Assembly (NCBI RefSeq): GCF_002001045.1
Contig: NZ_MUNR01000012.1
Coordinates: 124,001-188,000 of the forward strand
Source: Rhodanobacter sp. C01
GTDB taxonomy: Bacteria; Pseudomonadota; Gammaproteobacteria; Xanthomonadales; Rhodanobacteraceae
Reading direction: 5' to 3'
Length of the DNA stretch: 64,000 nucleotides
Position numbers and translations under genes: made by a program. Within the stretch, counting starts at the first letter, position 1. Each line of letters starts with the position of its first letter. Below, in pieces: positions 21,728 through 31,805 of the stretch. The notes under the pieces were generated by a model. The model did not search any database, was not told the DNA's origin, and saw only the letters and a list, made by a program, of their open reading frames with translations.

Positions 21728-21985
21728 TCAGGCCAGCAGCTGATGCACCAATGCGACGTAGCGGCGCATGGCTTCCTCTTCGGGCACGCCATTCAATTGC
21801 GCCCACGCCTCGTGCTTGGCGGTGCCGACAAAGTCGAAGAAGCCCGGCTGGGTCCGGCGCAGGTCGCCCTCGGAGCCTTGCTTGTACAGGGCATACAGTT
21901 TCAGCAGAGTGTCGTTGTCGGGGCGCGTACCCAATCGCTGGATGTCCTCGGCGGCTTGTTCGAAATCGCGGCGAAGATCGGTCAT
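21728..21985 (-). CDS. Acyl-CoA-binding protein
   Basis: The 85-residue protein has the four-helix ACBP pattern: DLRRDFEQAAEDI, then LKLYALYKQGSEGDL (the conserved YxLYKQ core) and KHEAWAQLNGVPEEEAMRRY. It binds long-chain acyl-CoA esters in the cytosol and buffers or delivers them to enzymes. It lies 103 bp upstream of fadH on the same strand, so a role in fatty-acid degradation is likely. ACBPs are patchy in bacteria and mostly known from eukaryotes. Confidence 0.93.
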   Translation of the reverse strand: MTDLRRDFEQAAEDIQRLGTRPDNDTLLKLYALYKQGSEGDLRRTQPGFFDFVGTAKHEAWAQLNGVPEEEAMRRYVALVHQLLA

Positions 21986-22096
21986 AGGGCGGATCGGGCT
22001 GACTTGCAGTGTAAGAAGAACGGCTAGATAGCACGCGTTCCGAGCAGGGTCAACGCGTTAAACTTCCGCATTCTTCCGTTCAGCCAGGATCTTGCC

Positions 22097-22777
22097 ATGA
22101 GCCATGCCGTGCCCGTTCCCGTACTCACCATCGACGGGCCATCCGGGTCGGGCAAGGGCACCATCAGCGCACTGGTGGCCGAGCATCTGGGCTGGCGGCT
22201 GCTGGATTCGGGCGCGCTGTACCGGGCGGTGGGCTATGCCGCCGGCATGGCCGGGCTGGACCTGTCCGATGTGGAGGCGGTGACCCGTTGCGCCCACGGC
22301 ACGAAAATCCAGTTTCGCGCGGCCCCGGATGGCAGTGCGACGCGAGTCATGGTCAACGGACACGATGCCACCGACGAACTGCGCACCGAAACCGCCGGCG
22401 CGGCGGCCTCAGCGATTGCCTCGATGCCATCGGTACGTGAAGCCTTGGTGGCGCTGCAGCTGGGCTTCCGCAAGTCGCCTGGACTGGTCGCCGACGGGCG
22501 GGACATGGGCACGGTGATCTTTCCGGATGCCGCGTTCAAGGTTTTCCTTACCGCGAGCGCCGCCGAACGCGCGAAAAGGCGCTATAAGCAGTTGAAGGAA
22601 AAGGGACTCAGCGTTACACTAGCCGGCCTTCAGCGCGAAATTGAGGCGCGTGACAGCCGCGATGCATCGCGTGCGGTCGCGCCGCTCAAGCCTGCCGAAG
22701 ATGCCGTGCTGGTGGATACCACCGGGATGGGCATCGACGAGGTCGTCGCGAAAGTACTTGCCGTCGTGCAGCCTTAA
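22097..22777 (+). CDS. cmk: Cytidylate kinase
   Basis: Cmk phosphorylates CMP and dCMP to the diphosphates. The 226-residue protein has the P-loop [12 protein letters not shown] near residue 10, the CMP-binding region ([27 protein letters not shown]) and the lid region ([29 protein letters not shown]). The cmk-rpsA-ihfB order is the standard gammaproteobacterial arrangement. Confidence 0.96.
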   Translation: MSHAVPVPVLTIDGPSGSGKGTISALVAEHLGWRLLDSGALYRAVGYAAGMAGLDLSDVEAVTRCAHGTKIQFRAAPDGSATRVMVNGHDATDELRTETAGAAASAIASMPSVREALVALQLGFRKSPGLVADGRDMGTVIFPDAAFKVFLTASAAERAKRRYKQLKEKGLSVTLAGLQREIEARDSRDASRAVAPLKPAEDAVLVDTTGMGIDEVVAKVLAVVQP

Positions 22778-22805
22778 GTTTGGGTTGCACGGCGGTTTCT
22801 GCGCT

Positions 22806-22860
22806 CCTGCCGCGGCAGGGGATTTTGACCCACGGTGACGACGGTCGGTTCCGAGGAACC
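22806..22860 (+). promoter_or_regulatory. Structured rpsA leader
   Basis: The 178-bp cmk-rpsA gap contains two short perfect hairpins: CCTGC-CGCG-GCAGG at 22806-22819 and GGTTC-CGAG-GAACC at 22847-22860. In E. coli the rpsA leader folds into hairpins through which S1 represses its own translation. The equivalent role here is inferred. Confidence 0.4.
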
Positions 22861-22955
22861 ACCTGAAGACACCCCCAACCGGTGGACCGGAAAGTCCGTG
22901 CGCAACACATCAGCAAGCGCAACGTACAACGGTCTTTTCCCACTATGGAATCAAC

Positions 22956-24632
22956 ATGACTGAAAGTTTTGCCGAACTGTTTGAACAGAGCCAGCAGGCC
23001 ATCTCCAAGCTGAAGCCCGGCGCCATCGTCACCGGCATCGTTGTGGAAATCCGCAATGACGTCGTCGTGATCAATGCAGGCCTGAAGAGCGAAGGCATCG
23101 TCCCGATCGAGCAGTTCAAGAGCGAAGAGGGCGTACTGGAGGTGCAGGTAGGCGACGAGGTGAAGGTTGCCCTCGAAGCTTTGGAAGACGGTTTCGGCGA
23201 AACCAAGCTGTCGCGCGAGAAAGCCAAGCGCTCGATGGTGTGGGACGACCTCGAGCACGCGTTCGACAAGGAAGAAACCATCGTTGGTCTCATCTCCGGC
23301 AAGGTCAAGGGCGGCTTCACGGTCGACATCAAGGACGTCCGCGCATTCCTGCCGGGCTCGCTGGTCGACGTGCGTCCGGTGCGCGACCCGGTGTTCCTCG
23401 AGGGCAAGGAACTCGAGTTCAAGATCATCAAGCTCGACCGCAAGCGCAATAACGTGGTGGTCAGCCGCCGCGCCGTCGTCGAGACCGAGTTCTCCGCCGA
23501 GCGCGAGCAGCTGCTTGAGCGCCTGACCGAAGGCGCGGTGGTCAAGGGCACCGTCAAGAACCTGACCGACTACGGCGCGTTCGTGGATCTGGGCGGTATC
23601 GACGGCCTGCTGCATATCACCGACATGGCGTGGAAGCGTGTGCGCCATCCGTCCGAAGTCGTCAACGTCGGCGACGAGCTGGACGTGCGCGTGCTGAAGT
23701 ACGACAAGGAGCGCAACCGCGTTTCGCTGGGCCTGAAGCAGCTGGGCGACGACCCGTGGGTCGCGATCGCCCGCCGTTATCCGGTCGGCAGCCGCCTGTT
23801 CGGCAAGGTCTCCAACGTCACCGATTACGGCTGCTTCGTCGAGATCGAGCCGGGCGTGGAAGGCCTGGTGCACGTGTCCGAGATGGACTGGACCAACAAG
23901 AACGTCAACCCGGCCAAGGTGGTTCAGGTCGGCGACGAGACCGAAGTCACCGTGCTGGACGTGGATGAGGAGCGTCGCCGCATCTCGCTGGGTATCAAGC
24001 AGACCCGCTCGAACCCGTGGGAAGCCTTCGCAGCGATGCACAAGAAGGGCGACAAGGTCTCCGGTCAGATCAAGTCGATCACCGATTTCGGCGTGTTCAT
24101 CGGCCTAGACGGCGGCATCGACGGTCTGGTGCACCTGTCCGACATCTCCTGGCAGATGTCCGGCGAAGATCTGGTTCGCAACTTCAAGAAGGGCGACGAG
24201 ATCGAGGCCGTGGTGCTGGCGGTTGATCCGGAGCGCGAGCGCATCTCGCTCGGCATCAAGCAGATGGAGCAGGATCCGTTCGGCCAGTTCATGGCGGCGA
24301 ATCCGCGCGGCACCATCGTCAACGGCACTGTCAAGGAAGTCGATGCGAAGGGCGCCGTGATCGATCTGGGCGAGGGCGTCGAGGGTTACCTGCGCGCCAA
24401 CGACATCGCCAAGGAGCGCATCGAGGATGCCACGCTGCATCTGAAGGTGGGCGACAAGGTCGAAGCCAAGTTCACTGGCATGGATCGCAAGGGTCGCCAG
24501 CTGGCACTCTCGATCCGCGCTAAGGATGAGGAAGATGTGCCTGAGGTGGCTGCCGTCGACTACGCGTCGGCATCGACCGGCACGACCAAGCTTGGCGCGT
24601 TGCTCAAAGAGCAGTTCGACAAGGCTGACTGA
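22956..24632 (+). CDS. rpsA: 30S ribosomal protein S1
   Basis: S1 binds mRNA on the 30S subunit and helps initiation on structured messages. The 558-residue protein contains six S1 OB-fold repeats beginning at about residues 20, 105, 190, 275, 360 and 450 (for example [60 protein letters not shown]). That is the full complement of a Gram-negative S1. It ends at a strong hairpin at 24652-24681. Confidence 0.98.
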   Translation: MTESFAELFEQSQQAISKLKPGAIVTGIVVEIRNDVVVINAGLKSEGIVPIEQFKSEEGVLEVQVGDEVKVALEALEDGFGETKLSREKAKRSMVWDDLEHAFDKEETIVGLISGKVKGGFTVDIKDVRAFLPGSLVDVRPVRDPVFLEGKELEFKIIKLDRKRNNVVVSRRAVVETEFSAEREQLLERLTEGAVVKGTVKNLTDYGAFVDLGGIDGLLHITDMAWKRVRHPSEVVNVGDELDVRVLKYDKERNRVSLGLKQLGDDPWVAIARRYPVGSRLFGKVSNVTDYGCFVEIEPGVEGLVHVSEMDWTNKNVNPAKVVQVGDETEVTVLDVDEERRRISLGIKQTRSNPWEAFAAMHKKGDKVSGQIKSITDFGVFIGLDGGIDGLVHLSDISWQMSGEDLVRNFKKGDEIEAVVLAVDPERERISLGIKQMEQDPFGQFMAANPRGTIVNGTVKEVDAKGAVIDLGEGVEGYLRANDIAKERIEDATLHLKVGDKVEAKFTGMDRKGRQLALSIRAKDEEDVPEVAAVDYASASTGTTKLGALLKEQFDKAD

Positions 24633-24651
24633 TCACACGTTGCAGACTGAT

Positions 24652-24681
24652 GCGGGGCGGCATATCGCCGCCCCGCTGTTT
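24652..24681 (+). terminator. Terminator after rpsA
   Basis: GCGGGGCGGC (24652-24661) pairs perfectly with GCCGCCCCGC (24667-24676) and is followed by TGTTT. The short T-run suggests partial read-through into ihfB, whose start lies 29 bp beyond the hairpin stem. Confidence 0.7.
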
Positions 24682-24704
24682 CATGTCACGGACATTGGGG
24701 TCCC

Positions 24705-25004
24705 ATGACCAAATCCGAATTGATCGAGGCGCTGGCCAGGCGCCAGACCCATCTTGCGTTTGCCGATGTCGAGATGGCCGTCAAGAGCGTCATCGAACAG
24801 ATGAGCCAGGCCCTGGCTCAGGGCGAGCGCATCGAAGTGCGTGGTTTTGGCAGCTTCGCGCTGCATTTCCGCCCACCGCGCATGGGTCGCAACCCGAAGA
24901 CAGGTGATGCTGTGGCGTTGCCTGGCAAGCATGTGCCGCATTTCAAGCCAGGCAAGGAATTGCGCGAACGCGTCAATCTTGATCTGGATCAGCAAGCCGG
25001 CTGA
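24705..25004 (+). CDS. ihfB: Integration host factor subunit beta
   Basis: IhfB pairs with IhfA to form the DNA-bending nucleoid protein IHF. The 99-residue product has the HU/IHF fold: N-terminal helices ([33 protein letters not shown]), the beta saddle ([15 protein letters not shown]) and the DNA-contact arm with [10 protein letters not shown]. Position after rpsA is the conserved one for ihfB. A strong terminator follows at 25026-25065. Confidence 0.95.
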   Translation: MTKSELIEALARRQTHLAFADVEMAVKSVIEQMSQALAQGERIEVRGFGSFALHFRPPRMGRNPKTGDAVALPGKHVPHFKPGKELRERVNLDLDQQAG

Positions 25005-25025
25005 GCCGGCAGTTGCAGGTTTATC

Positions 25026-25065
25026 GAAGGCAGGCGACGCGAGTCGGCCTGCCTTCTCTTTTTTT
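25026..25065 (+). terminator. Intrinsic terminator after ihfB
   Basis: GAAGGCAGGC (25026-25035) pairs with GCCTGCCTTC (25047-25056) and is followed directly by TCTTTTTTT. This is a classical Rho-independent terminator. Confidence 0.92.
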
Positions 25066-25166
25066 GACCACGCAACTGGGATTCGGAGAGTGCTTCCATG
25101 AATCGCTGTCGCACTGATTGCCGGCGTCGCCTGTGCCAGTCGTGGTCAATCGGGTAAAGTCTCGGC

Positions 25167-25424
25167 ATGCGACTGCTCGCCATACTCATCCTTGTGATTT
25201 TCATCGCGGCCGGCGTGGTGCTGGGTGCGCTCAACGCCGATCTGGTCGGTTACGACCTCGCGTTTGCCCAGGTTCACTTGCCGAAAGGGGCTGCCTTGCT
25301 GGGCGCTCTGGTAATCGGCTGGCTGCTTGGCGGCCTTACCGCATGGCTGGGCGTGAGCATGGGCCAGCGCCGCCTGCGCCGCCGGCAACTGCACGCCGAC
25401 AAGAAACTGTCGTCGAAACCATGA
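25167..25424 (+). CDS. lapA: Lipopolysaccharide assembly protein LapA-like
   Basis: The 85-residue protein has two membrane segments (LLAILILVIFIAAGVVLGAL and GAALLGALVIGWLLGGLTAW) and a short basic tail (GQRRLRRRQL), as in the LapA/YciS (DUF1049) family. In E. coli LapA works with LapB in lipopolysaccharide assembly and control of LpxC. Its stop overlaps the lapB start as ATGA, the usual lapAB arrangement. Confidence 0.88.
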   Translation: MRLLAILILVIFIAAGVVLGALNADLVGYDLAFAQVHLPKGAALLGALVIGWLLGGLTAWLGVSMGQRRLRRRQLHADKKLSSKP

Positions 25425-26593
25425 ATCTCATGTCTGTGCTGGTCCCCCTGGTACCAGCGGCGTTTGCCCTTGGCTGGTGGTCATCGCGCCGGGTGGGTGC
25501 GCGCCGCTCCGGGGCCGAAGTCAGCGAACTTTCCTCGGATTATTTCCGCGGCCTGAACTACCTGCTCAACGAGGAGCAGGACAAGGCTATCGAGGTGTTT
25601 CTCAAGCTGGCCGAATACAACCGCGACACGGTGGAAACGCACCTTGCGCTGGGCAACCTTTTTCGCCGGCGCGGTGAGGTGGACCGCGCGATCCGCCTGC
25701 ATCAGCATCTGGTGTCGCGACCTGGCCTGTCCGATGCAATGAAGACGGTGGCCTTGCTGGAGCTGGGCGAGGACTACATGCGTGCCGGCCTGCTCGATCG
25801 TGCCGAAGCGCTCTTTTCCGACCTCGTGGCGATGGATGCACATGCGCCATCGGCACTGCGCCATCTGATCGCGATCTACCAGCACGAACGCGACTGGCAC
25901 AAGGCGATCGAGCATGCGCGCCGGCTGGAAGTGATGACCAGCGAGGACGAGGCACCGATGATTGCCCAGTTCTATTGCGAGCTGGCCGAACGTTCGCGCC
26001 AGCATGGCGCGCGCGCCGAGGCACGCGATTACCTGCGTCAGGCGTTCAAGTGCCAGGCGGACTGCGTGCGTGCCTTCATGTTGACCGGTCGACTGCATGC
26101 CGAGGATGACCAGCATGTCGAGGCAGTGACTGCGTACGAGGCAGCGATCCAGGCCGATATCGCGTTCACCCCGGAAATCCTGCCGCCGCTGCTCAACAGC
26201 TATGCGCGCTCGCAGCAGATGGAGCGTGCCGAAGTTTTCCTGCGCGAAATGCTGAGCCGCTATCACGGTGTTTCGCCGGTACTGGCGTTGACCCAGTTGT
26301 ACCGGCAACGTGACGGCGAACGCGCCTCGATCGACTTCCTCACCTCGCAGCTGCGCCTGCGCCCGTCCGTGCGTGGTCTGATGGCGCTGATCGACGCGAC
26401 CATGGACAAGATCGAGGGCGAGGCACGCGAGAATTTCCTGATCCTGCGCGACCTGACGCGCAAGCTGCTGGAGGGTCAGGCCATGTACCGCTGCAGCCGC
26501 TGCGGTTTCGGTGCCAAGGCGCATCATTGGCAATGTCCCAGTTGCAAGAGCTGGAGCACGATCCGGCCGATCCATGGCGTCGCCAGCGAATGA
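25421..26593 (+). CDS. lapB: Lipopolysaccharide assembly protein LapB (YciM)
   Basis: LapB recruits FtsH to LpxC and so limits lipid A synthesis. The 390-residue product has an N-terminal membrane anchor (VLVPLVPAAFALGWW), about nine TPR-like repeats (YFRGLNYLLNEEQDKAIEVF, THLALGNLFRRRGEVDRAI) and a C-terminal rubredoxin-like metal site with two CxxC pairs (YRCSRCGFG, WQCPSCKSW). The start at 25421 overlaps lapA by four bases. Downstream are polysaccharide genes, consistent with an envelope cluster. Confidence 0.95.
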   Translation: MNLMSVLVPLVPAAFALGWWSSRRVGARRSGAEVSELSSDYFRGLNYLLNEEQDKAIEVFLKLAEYNRDTVETHLALGNLFRRRGEVDRAIRLHQHLVSRPGLSDAMKTVALLELGEDYMRAGLLDRAEALFSDLVAMDAHAPSALRHLIAIYQHERDWHKAIEHARRLEVMTSEDEAPMIAQFYCELAERSRQHGARAEARDYLRQAFKCQADCVRAFMLTGRLHAEDDQHVEAVTAYEAAIQADIAFTPEILPPLLNSYARSQQMERAEVFLREMLSRYHGVSPVLALTQLYRQRDGERASIDFLTSQLRLRPSVRGLMALIDATMDKIEGEARENFLILRDLTRKLLEGQAMYRCSRCGFGAKAHHWQCPSCKSWSTIRPIHGVASE

Positions 26594-26606
26594 CATGAGG
26601 ATCGCG

Positions 26607-27623
26607 ATGGCCATTGGATGGTTGCTTTTCGCATTTCTGTTCACGCTGTTGCTGGTACGCGGCGCGATCGGTTATGCGCATCGACGTGGCATGCTCGATC
26701 AGCCGGGGCAACGCCGCTCGCATACGATGCCGACGCCACGCGGTGGCGGCATCGGCATCGTGCTGGCGATGCTGGTCTGTCTGCCTGGCATATGGTGGAG
26801 CCTCCCGGCGACGTGGCCTGCCAGCGTGATCGTTGGGCTGCTTGCTGCGCTGACCGTCGTGGCACTCGCGGGCTGGTGGGACGATCACCGCTCGCTGCCG
26901 GTGCTGCCACGACTGGCGATGCAGCTACTGGCGGTATTCGGATTTTCCGCCACCATGCTGGCCACGGGCTTGTCGTTCTGGTGGCTGCCATTGCTGTTGG
27001 CGGGTGGGGTCTGGAGCATCAACCTGCACAATTTCATGGATGGCATCGATGGGCTGCTGGCGCAACAGGTCATTTTCGTGGCCTGTGGTCTGACGTGGCT
27101 GGCGTGGATCACGGCACAGCCGATGCTGGCCCTGGCGGCAGCGTCCCTGGCGGCAGCGACCCTGGGTTTCTGGTGCTACAACTGGCCACCGGCGCGGATC
27201 TTCATGGGTGATGTCGGCAGTGGCAGCGTCGGCCTGCTGATCTTTGCGTTCAGCGCCATGCTGTGGCGGATCGAGCATGCCTTGCTGTGGCCTGCGCTGC
27301 TGTTGTCGTCGGCCTTCGTGACGGATGCCAGCATGACCCTGTTCACGCGCATGTGGCGCGGGCGCCGCTGGTACACTGCGCATCGCGAACATCTGTACCA
27401 GTGGCTGGTGCGTCGAGGGGGGACGCATGCCGGTGCGGATGTGACATACCTGAGCTGGAATCTGTTGATCGCCACGCCATTGACCTGGTTGGCCTGCAGT
27501 CATCCGCAGCTGGCGCTGCCGATTACCATGATGGCCTATCTTGCTGCGGCAGTGCTGTGGCTTTCACTGAAACGTCGCTGTCTGCGACGCCCTCCCTTCA
27601 AGGTCCGCCATGTCGTTGCGTAA
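26607..27623 (+). CDS. WecA/WbpL-like polyprenyl-phosphate sugar-1-phosphate transferase
   Basis: This integral membrane enzyme of glycosyltransferase family 4 starts O-antigen or exopolysaccharide units by moving a sugar-1-phosphate onto undecaprenyl phosphate. The 338-residue protein shows a QRRSHTMPTPRGGGIG start motif, the Asp-rich WWDDHRSLPVLPRL, the NFMDGIDGLL motif, GDVGSGSVGLL and HREHLYQWLV, with about ten membrane segments. ATG 26607 follows AGGA at 5 bp; an ATG at 26595 is an alternative. The HREHxYQ motif fits the WbpL side of the family rather than MraY. It overlaps the following epimerase gene by 14 bp. Confidence 0.88.
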   Translation: MAIGWLLFAFLFTLLLVRGAIGYAHRRGMLDQPGQRRSHTMPTPRGGGIGIVLAMLVCLPGIWWSLPATWPASVIVGLLAALTVVALAGWWDDHRSLPVLPRLAMQLLAVFGFSATMLATGLSFWWLPLLLAGGVWSINLHNFMDGIDGLLAQQVIFVACGLTWLAWITAQPMLALAAASLAAATLGFWCYNWPPARIFMGDVGSGSVGLLIFAFSAMLWRIEHALLWPALLLSSAFVTDASMTLFTRMWRGRRWYTAHREHLYQWLVRRGGTHAGADVTYLSWNLLIATPLTWLACSHPQLALPITMMAYLAAAVLWLSLKRRCLRRPPFKVRHVVA

Positions 27624-29505
27624 ACTTGTCGGTTTCATTCATCCGCGCATCGCGGTCGTGCTGCACGACCTGGCGATGGCGGCGCTGGCGTGGTGGATAG
27701 CCAAGCTGTTGCGCTATGCGTTGAAACCCGAGGAGATCGTCAGCTATCAGCTGTTCGAACTCCCGATCGTGCTGATGGTGCAAGGACTGATTTTTCGCTG
27801 GACCGGGCTATACAAGAGCGTCTGGCGTTTTGCCAGCCTGCCGGATCTCTGGAACATCCTGCGCGCCGTGGTGATGGGGGGAGTGGCGATTTATCTGGCC
27901 CTGTTCCTGTACAACCGCCTCGACGGCGTGCCGCGCTCGGTCATGCTGCTTTATCCGGTGCTGCTGGCAGTGCTGCTCGGCGGCCCCAGGCTGATCTACC
28001 GCTACTGGAAGGACAGTCGCAACGACCTGTTGCACAATCAGGTCGTGAAGCGTGTCCTGATCGTGGGCGCGGATGGAGCAGGTGAGGCGCTGTCGCGCGA
28101 CCTGCGTCGCGACAACCGCTATGCCGTAGTCGGCTTCGTCGATGACAAGGCCAGCCTGCGCGGTGCCAGCATCAACGGTCATCCGGTGCTGGGTCGTTTC
28201 GAGCAGTTGCCCGAAATCGCACGTGAAGCTGCGGTCGACATGTTGCTGATTGCCCTGCCGGGTGCCACGACCACTGAAATGCGCCGGATAGTGTCGCTGT
28301 GCGATGCGACCGATCTGCCGTACCGGACGGTTCCACGACTGGAAGACGTCGTCGCTGGTCGGGCCCAGTTCAACCAGATCAAGGAAGTGGCGATTGAGGA
28401 TCTGCTCGGTCGCGACACGGTGGAACTGGACTGGACCGCCATCCGCGAGACCCTGACCATGCGCCGCGTACTGGTCACTGGCGGCGGCGGCTCGATCGGT
28501 TCGGAACTGTGCCGTCAGGTGGCCCGGCTGGGTGCAAACTCGCTGATCGTGGTCGAGCAGAGCGAATACAACCTGTATCGCATTACCCAGGAACTGCGCG
28601 CGGATTTCCCCGAGTTGATTCTCGAGGGCATCCTTGCCAACTGTGGCGATCAGGCTGCGATGCACAAGGTGTTCACCGAAGCCAGGCCGCAGGTGGTGTT
28701 TCATGCAGCGGCCTACAAGCATGTCCCGATGTTGCAGGGACAACTGCGCGCGGCGTTCCGCAACAACGTACTGGGCACATGCACGGTGGCCGACGCAGCG
28801 CGCGAGGTCGGGGTCGACTGTTTCGTGCTGATCTCCACCGACAAGGCGGTCAATCCGACCAGCGTGATGGGTGCCTGCAAGCGCGTCGCCGAAATCTACT
28901 GCCAGAACCTCAACGCGCATGCCGACACCCGTTTCATGACAGTGCGATTCGGCAATGTGCTGGATTCGGCCGGGTCGGTGGTGCCGCTGTTCCGTGAGCA
29001 GATCCACGCAGGCGGTCCGGTGACCGTGACCCATCCGGAAATCTCGCGCTACTTCATGACGATCCCCGAGGCCTGCCAGTTGATCCTGCAGGCGGCAAGC
29101 ATCGGCCACGGTGGCGAGATCTTTGCGCTCGACATGGGCGAGCCGGTGAGGATCCGCGATCTGGCCGAACAGATGATCCGTCTTGCCGGCAAGAAGCCGG
29201 GCAGCGAGATTCCGATTGTCTACACCGGACTGCGCGCCGGTGAAAAACTGTTCGAGGAATTGTTTCATCCGCTCGAGAACTACACCGCGACCGCGCATGC
29301 CAAGATCTTTCTGGCACAGTACCGTGAAGTATCGTGGGAGTTGTTGCAGGCGCTGTTGCACAAGGCAACCGAGGCGGTCGACGTATTCGATGAAGAAGAG
29401 CTTCGACGCTGCGTGTCCAGCCTGCTGCCCTCGTTCCGCTGGAGCGAGTCCGCGCAGCCGGACAACGTGGTGTCGATCCGTCGTAACGAAACTGGAGAGC
29501 AGTAA
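27610..29505 (+). CDS. Membrane NDP-sugar 4,6-dehydratase/epimerase, FlaA1/WbpM/PglF type
   Basis: The 631-residue protein has four N-terminal membrane segments, a Rossmann-like middle domain (VKRVLIVGADGAGEAL, about residues 140-260) and a C-terminal large SDR domain. The last has VLVTGGGGSIGSELCRQ near residue 285 and the catalytic-region motif STDKAVNPTSVMGACKR. In this family Met replaces the usual Tyr of YxxxK, as seen here. Such enzymes make 4-keto-6-deoxy sugars for O-antigen or glycoprotein glycans. It lies between the WecA-like transferase and galU with overlap or no gap, so these three form one operon. Confidence 0.92.
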   Translation: MSLRKLVGFIHPRIAVVLHDLAMAALAWWIAKLLRYALKPEEIVSYQLFELPIVLMVQGLIFRWTGLYKSVWRFASLPDLWNILRAVVMGGVAIYLALFLYNRLDGVPRSVMLLYPVLLAVLLGGPRLIYRYWKDSRNDLLHNQVVKRVLIVGADGAGEALSRDLRRDNRYAVVGFVDDKASLRGASINGHPVLGRFEQLPEIAREAAVDMLLIALPGATTTEMRRIVSLCDATDLPYRTVPRLEDVVAGRAQFNQIKEVAIEDLLGRDTVELDWTAIRETLTMRRVLVTGGGGSIGSELCRQVARLGANSLIVVEQSEYNLYRITQELRADFPELILEGILANCGDQAAMHKVFTEARPQVVFHAAAYKHVPMLQGQLRAAFRNNVLGTCTVADAAREVGVDCFVLISTDKAVNPTSVMGACKRVAEIYCQNLNAHADTRFMTVRFGNVLDSAGSVVPLFREQIHAGGPVTVTHPEISRYFMTIPEACQLILQAASIGHGGEIFALDMGEPVRIRDLAEQMIRLAGKKPGSEIPIVYTGLRAGEKLFEELFHPLENYTATAHAKIFLAQYREVSWELLQALLHKATEAVDVFDEEELRRCVSSLLPSFRWSESAQPDNVVSIRRNETGEQ

Positions 29506-30390
29506 GTGAGCAAGCCTCTGCGCAAGGTCGTGTTTCCCGTGGCCGGACTCGGCACGCGTTTTCTGCCGGCAACCAAGGTCGTTGCCAAGGAGATGCTGCC
29601 GGTACTCGACAAGCCGCTGATCCAGTACGCCGTGGACGAGGCGGTGGATGCCGGCGCCGACACGCTTATCTTCGTCACCAATCGCTACAAGCACGCGATC
29701 GCCGATTACTTCGACAAGGCCTACGAGCTGGAGGCGAAGCTGCAGGAAAAGGGCAAGGACGAGTTGCTTGCCCTCGTGCAGGGCACCTTGCCACGGCACG
29801 TGCGGGCGATCTTCGTGACCCAGCCCGAGGCACTCGGCCTTGGCCATGCCGTGTTGTGCGCCAAGCCAGTGGTCGGCGACGAACCCTTCGGCGTGGTGCT
29901 TCCTGACGACCTGATCTGGAACGGCGCGATCGGCACGGGCAAGGGTGCATTGCGGCAGATGGCCGAACTCGCCGAATCGCAGCATGCTGGCGTAATCGCG
30001 GTCGAAGAAGTGCCGCACAGCGAAACCGACAAATACGGCATCGTCGATGCGCAGAAGATCGACGAACGCAGTGCGCAGATCCGCCATATGGTGGAGAAGC
30101 CCAAGCCTGCCGATGCGCCGTCGAACCTGGCGGTGGTCGGCCGTTATGTGCTGCCTGGCCGCATCTTCCAGTTGCTGGAGCAGACCACGCCTGGTGCAGG
30201 TGGCGAAATCCAGCTCACCGATGCCATCGATGCATTGCTGAAGGAGCAGGGCAAGGTACTCGCCTACCGCTTCGAGGGGATCCGTTTCGATTGTGGCAAC
30301 AAGGCAGGTCTGGTGCGTGCAACCATGCACATGGCGATGCAGGACCCGAAGCTTGCACCGACGGTACGCGCTTTCCTCGATCAGCTCTGA
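29506..30390 (+). CDS. galU: UTP-glucose-1-phosphate uridylyltransferase GalU
   Basis: GalU makes UDP-glucose for polysaccharide, LPS core and glycolipid synthesis. The 294-residue protein has GLGTRFLPATKVVAKEMLPV near the N-terminus, the substrate residues DKPLIQYAVDEA, and ALGLGHAVLCA. GTG at 29506 directly follows the upstream stop and has GGAG about 10 bp before it. It completes the lapAB-transferase-epimerase-galU run. Its UDP-glucose could also feed the UgtP-like transferase at 16.5 kb. Confidence 0.96.
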   Translation: MSKPLRKVVFPVAGLGTRFLPATKVVAKEMLPVLDKPLIQYAVDEAVDAGADTLIFVTNRYKHAIADYFDKAYELEAKLQEKGKDELLALVQGTLPRHVRAIFVTQPEALGLGHAVLCAKPVVGDEPFGVVLPDDLIWNGAIGTGKGALRQMAELAESQHAGVIAVEEVPHSETDKYGIVDAQKIDERSAQIRHMVEKPKPADAPSNLAVVGRYVLPGRIFQLLEQTTPGAGGEIQLTDAIDALLKEQGKVLAYRFEGIRFDCGNKAGLVRATMHMAMQDPKLAPTVRAFLDQL

Positions 30391-30515
30391 ATCACTGCAC
30401 CATCCGCCATGATGCGCACGGTCATGCAGCGTGTGCATCGATGCAAAGGTTGGTGAGGTCGGGAGCCGGTCATGCTTGATCGGCAACAGCTACAGGCTGG
30501 AGTCACAACGGCTGC

Positions 30516-31805
30516 ATGAAACCCTCTTCGGCCAGCTCCTATTACCGCGCCACGGCCACGCCGTACGAGCCCTTTGCGCCATTGCAGGGCCGCACTCATG
30601 CGCGCGTCGCGATCGTAGGTGGCGGTTATGCGGGATTGAACACGGCGCTGGGATTGGCCGAACGCGGCGTGCGCGATGTCGTGTTGCTGGAGCGTGAACA
30701 GGTCGGCTTCGGTGCTTCGGGCCGCAACGGAGGCTTCGTTTTCGGCGGCTACTCGCTTGGCGAGCAGTCGCTGCTCGGGCAATTGGGGCCAGCGCGTGCG
30801 CAGGCCCTGTTCAAGCTCACCACCGAAGCAGTGCAGCGCATTCGCCAGCGCATTATCGATTACTCGATTGCCTGCGATGCGGTCGATCAGGGCGTGATCT
30901 GGGCCAACTGGTTCCGCGATCCGGGCGTGCTGCGCCAACGCCAGCAGCTGCTGGCCGAGCAGTATGGTGTGCAATGGCAATGGCTGCCGCAGGACGAGTT
31001 GCGCGGGCTCGTCCGCAGTGAGCGTTATCACGATGGTTTGTACGAACGCGATGCGCTGCATCTGCATCCGCTGAACTACGCGATCGGGCTTGCGGCTGCC
31101 GCAGGCGCGCACGGTCTACGCATCCATGAAAACAGCGGCGTGCGCAGCCTGAGCCGCGAAGGCCTGCAATGGCGCCTGCGCACCGCCCAGGGTGAACTGC
31201 TGGCCGATCAGGTCGTGCTGGCCTGTGGCGGCTATCTGGCGGGGCTGCGGCGATCGATCGATCGCGCGATCCTGCCGATCGCCACTTACGTGATGGTGAC
31301 CGAACCGCTGGATCACCGACTGGATGAATGCCTGCACACCCGCGCGGCGATCTATGACAGTCGCTTCGCTTTTGACTATTACCGCGCATTGCCCGATACG
31401 CGCTTGCTGTGGGGTGGACGCATATCGATCCGCAATCGTTCGCCAAACGCGGTGCAGCGGTTGCTGACGCGGGACCTTCTGCGGGTGTTTCCGCAACTGA
31501 AGGGAGTGAAGGTCGACTACGCGTGGTCGGGCCTGATGAGCTATGCGCGCCACCAGATGCCGCAAATAGGCAGCAGCGGGGACGGGCTATGGTGGGGACA
31601 GGCATTCGGTGGACATGGCCTGGCGCCGACGTGTGCCGCCGGTGAACTGCTGGCGGCAGCGATTGCCGCGGGCGACGATGGCTGGAAGCAGTTCGCCGAC
31701 TATGGTCTGGACAGCACGCACCGGCCGTTCGGTTATCTTGGCGCGCAGGCGAGTTACTGGTGGCAACAGGGGCGCGACTGGTTGAAGACGAGGGTGGAAG
31801 GATGA
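30516..31805 (+). CDS. FAD-dependent amine oxidoreductase (PuuB/DAO family)
   Basis: The 429-residue flavoprotein has an N-terminal FAD-binding dinucleotide motif ([20 protein letters not shown]), the family motif [18 protein letters not shown] and a C-terminal [19 protein letters not shown]. This places it in the DAO superfamily nearest to gamma-glutamylputrescine oxidoreductase PuuB. It probably oxidises a secondary amine or amino acid derivative. No other putrescine-pathway genes are nearby, so the substrate is open. It overlaps csaA by ATGA and leads a three-gene unit with csaA and a GNAT gene. Confidence 0.85.
   Translation: MKPSSASSYYRATATPYEPFAPLQGRTHARVAIVGGGYAGLNTALGLAERGVRDVVLLEREQVGFGASGRNGGFVFGGYSLGEQSLLGQLGPARAQALFKLTTEAVQRIRQRIIDYSIACDAVDQGVIWANWFRDPGVLRQRQQLLAEQYGVQWQWLPQDELRGLVRSERYHDGLYERDALHLHPLNYAIGLAAAAGAHGLRIHENSGVRSLSREGLQWRLRTAQGELLADQVVLACGGYLAGLRRSIDRAILPIATYVMVTEPLDHRLDECLHTRAAIYDSRFAFDYYRALPDTRLLWGGRISIRNRSPNAVQRLLTRDLLRVFPQLKGVKVDYAWSGLMSYARHQMPQIGSSGDGLWWGQAFGGHGLAPTCAAGELLAAAIAAGDDGWKQFADYGLDSTHRPFGYLGAQASYWWQQGRDWLKTRVEG

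Noticed and set aside
27808..30486. An 892-codon open frame on the minus strand
   Set aside because: It lies antisense to the epimerase and galU genes, whose domains are unmistakable. Its translation is His- and Gln-rich low-complexity sequence typical of the reverse frame of GC-rich genes.
30391..30515. Terminator after galU (GATGCGCAC with GTGTGCATC)
   Set aside because: The arms pair imperfectly and no T-run follows, so a terminator is not supported.
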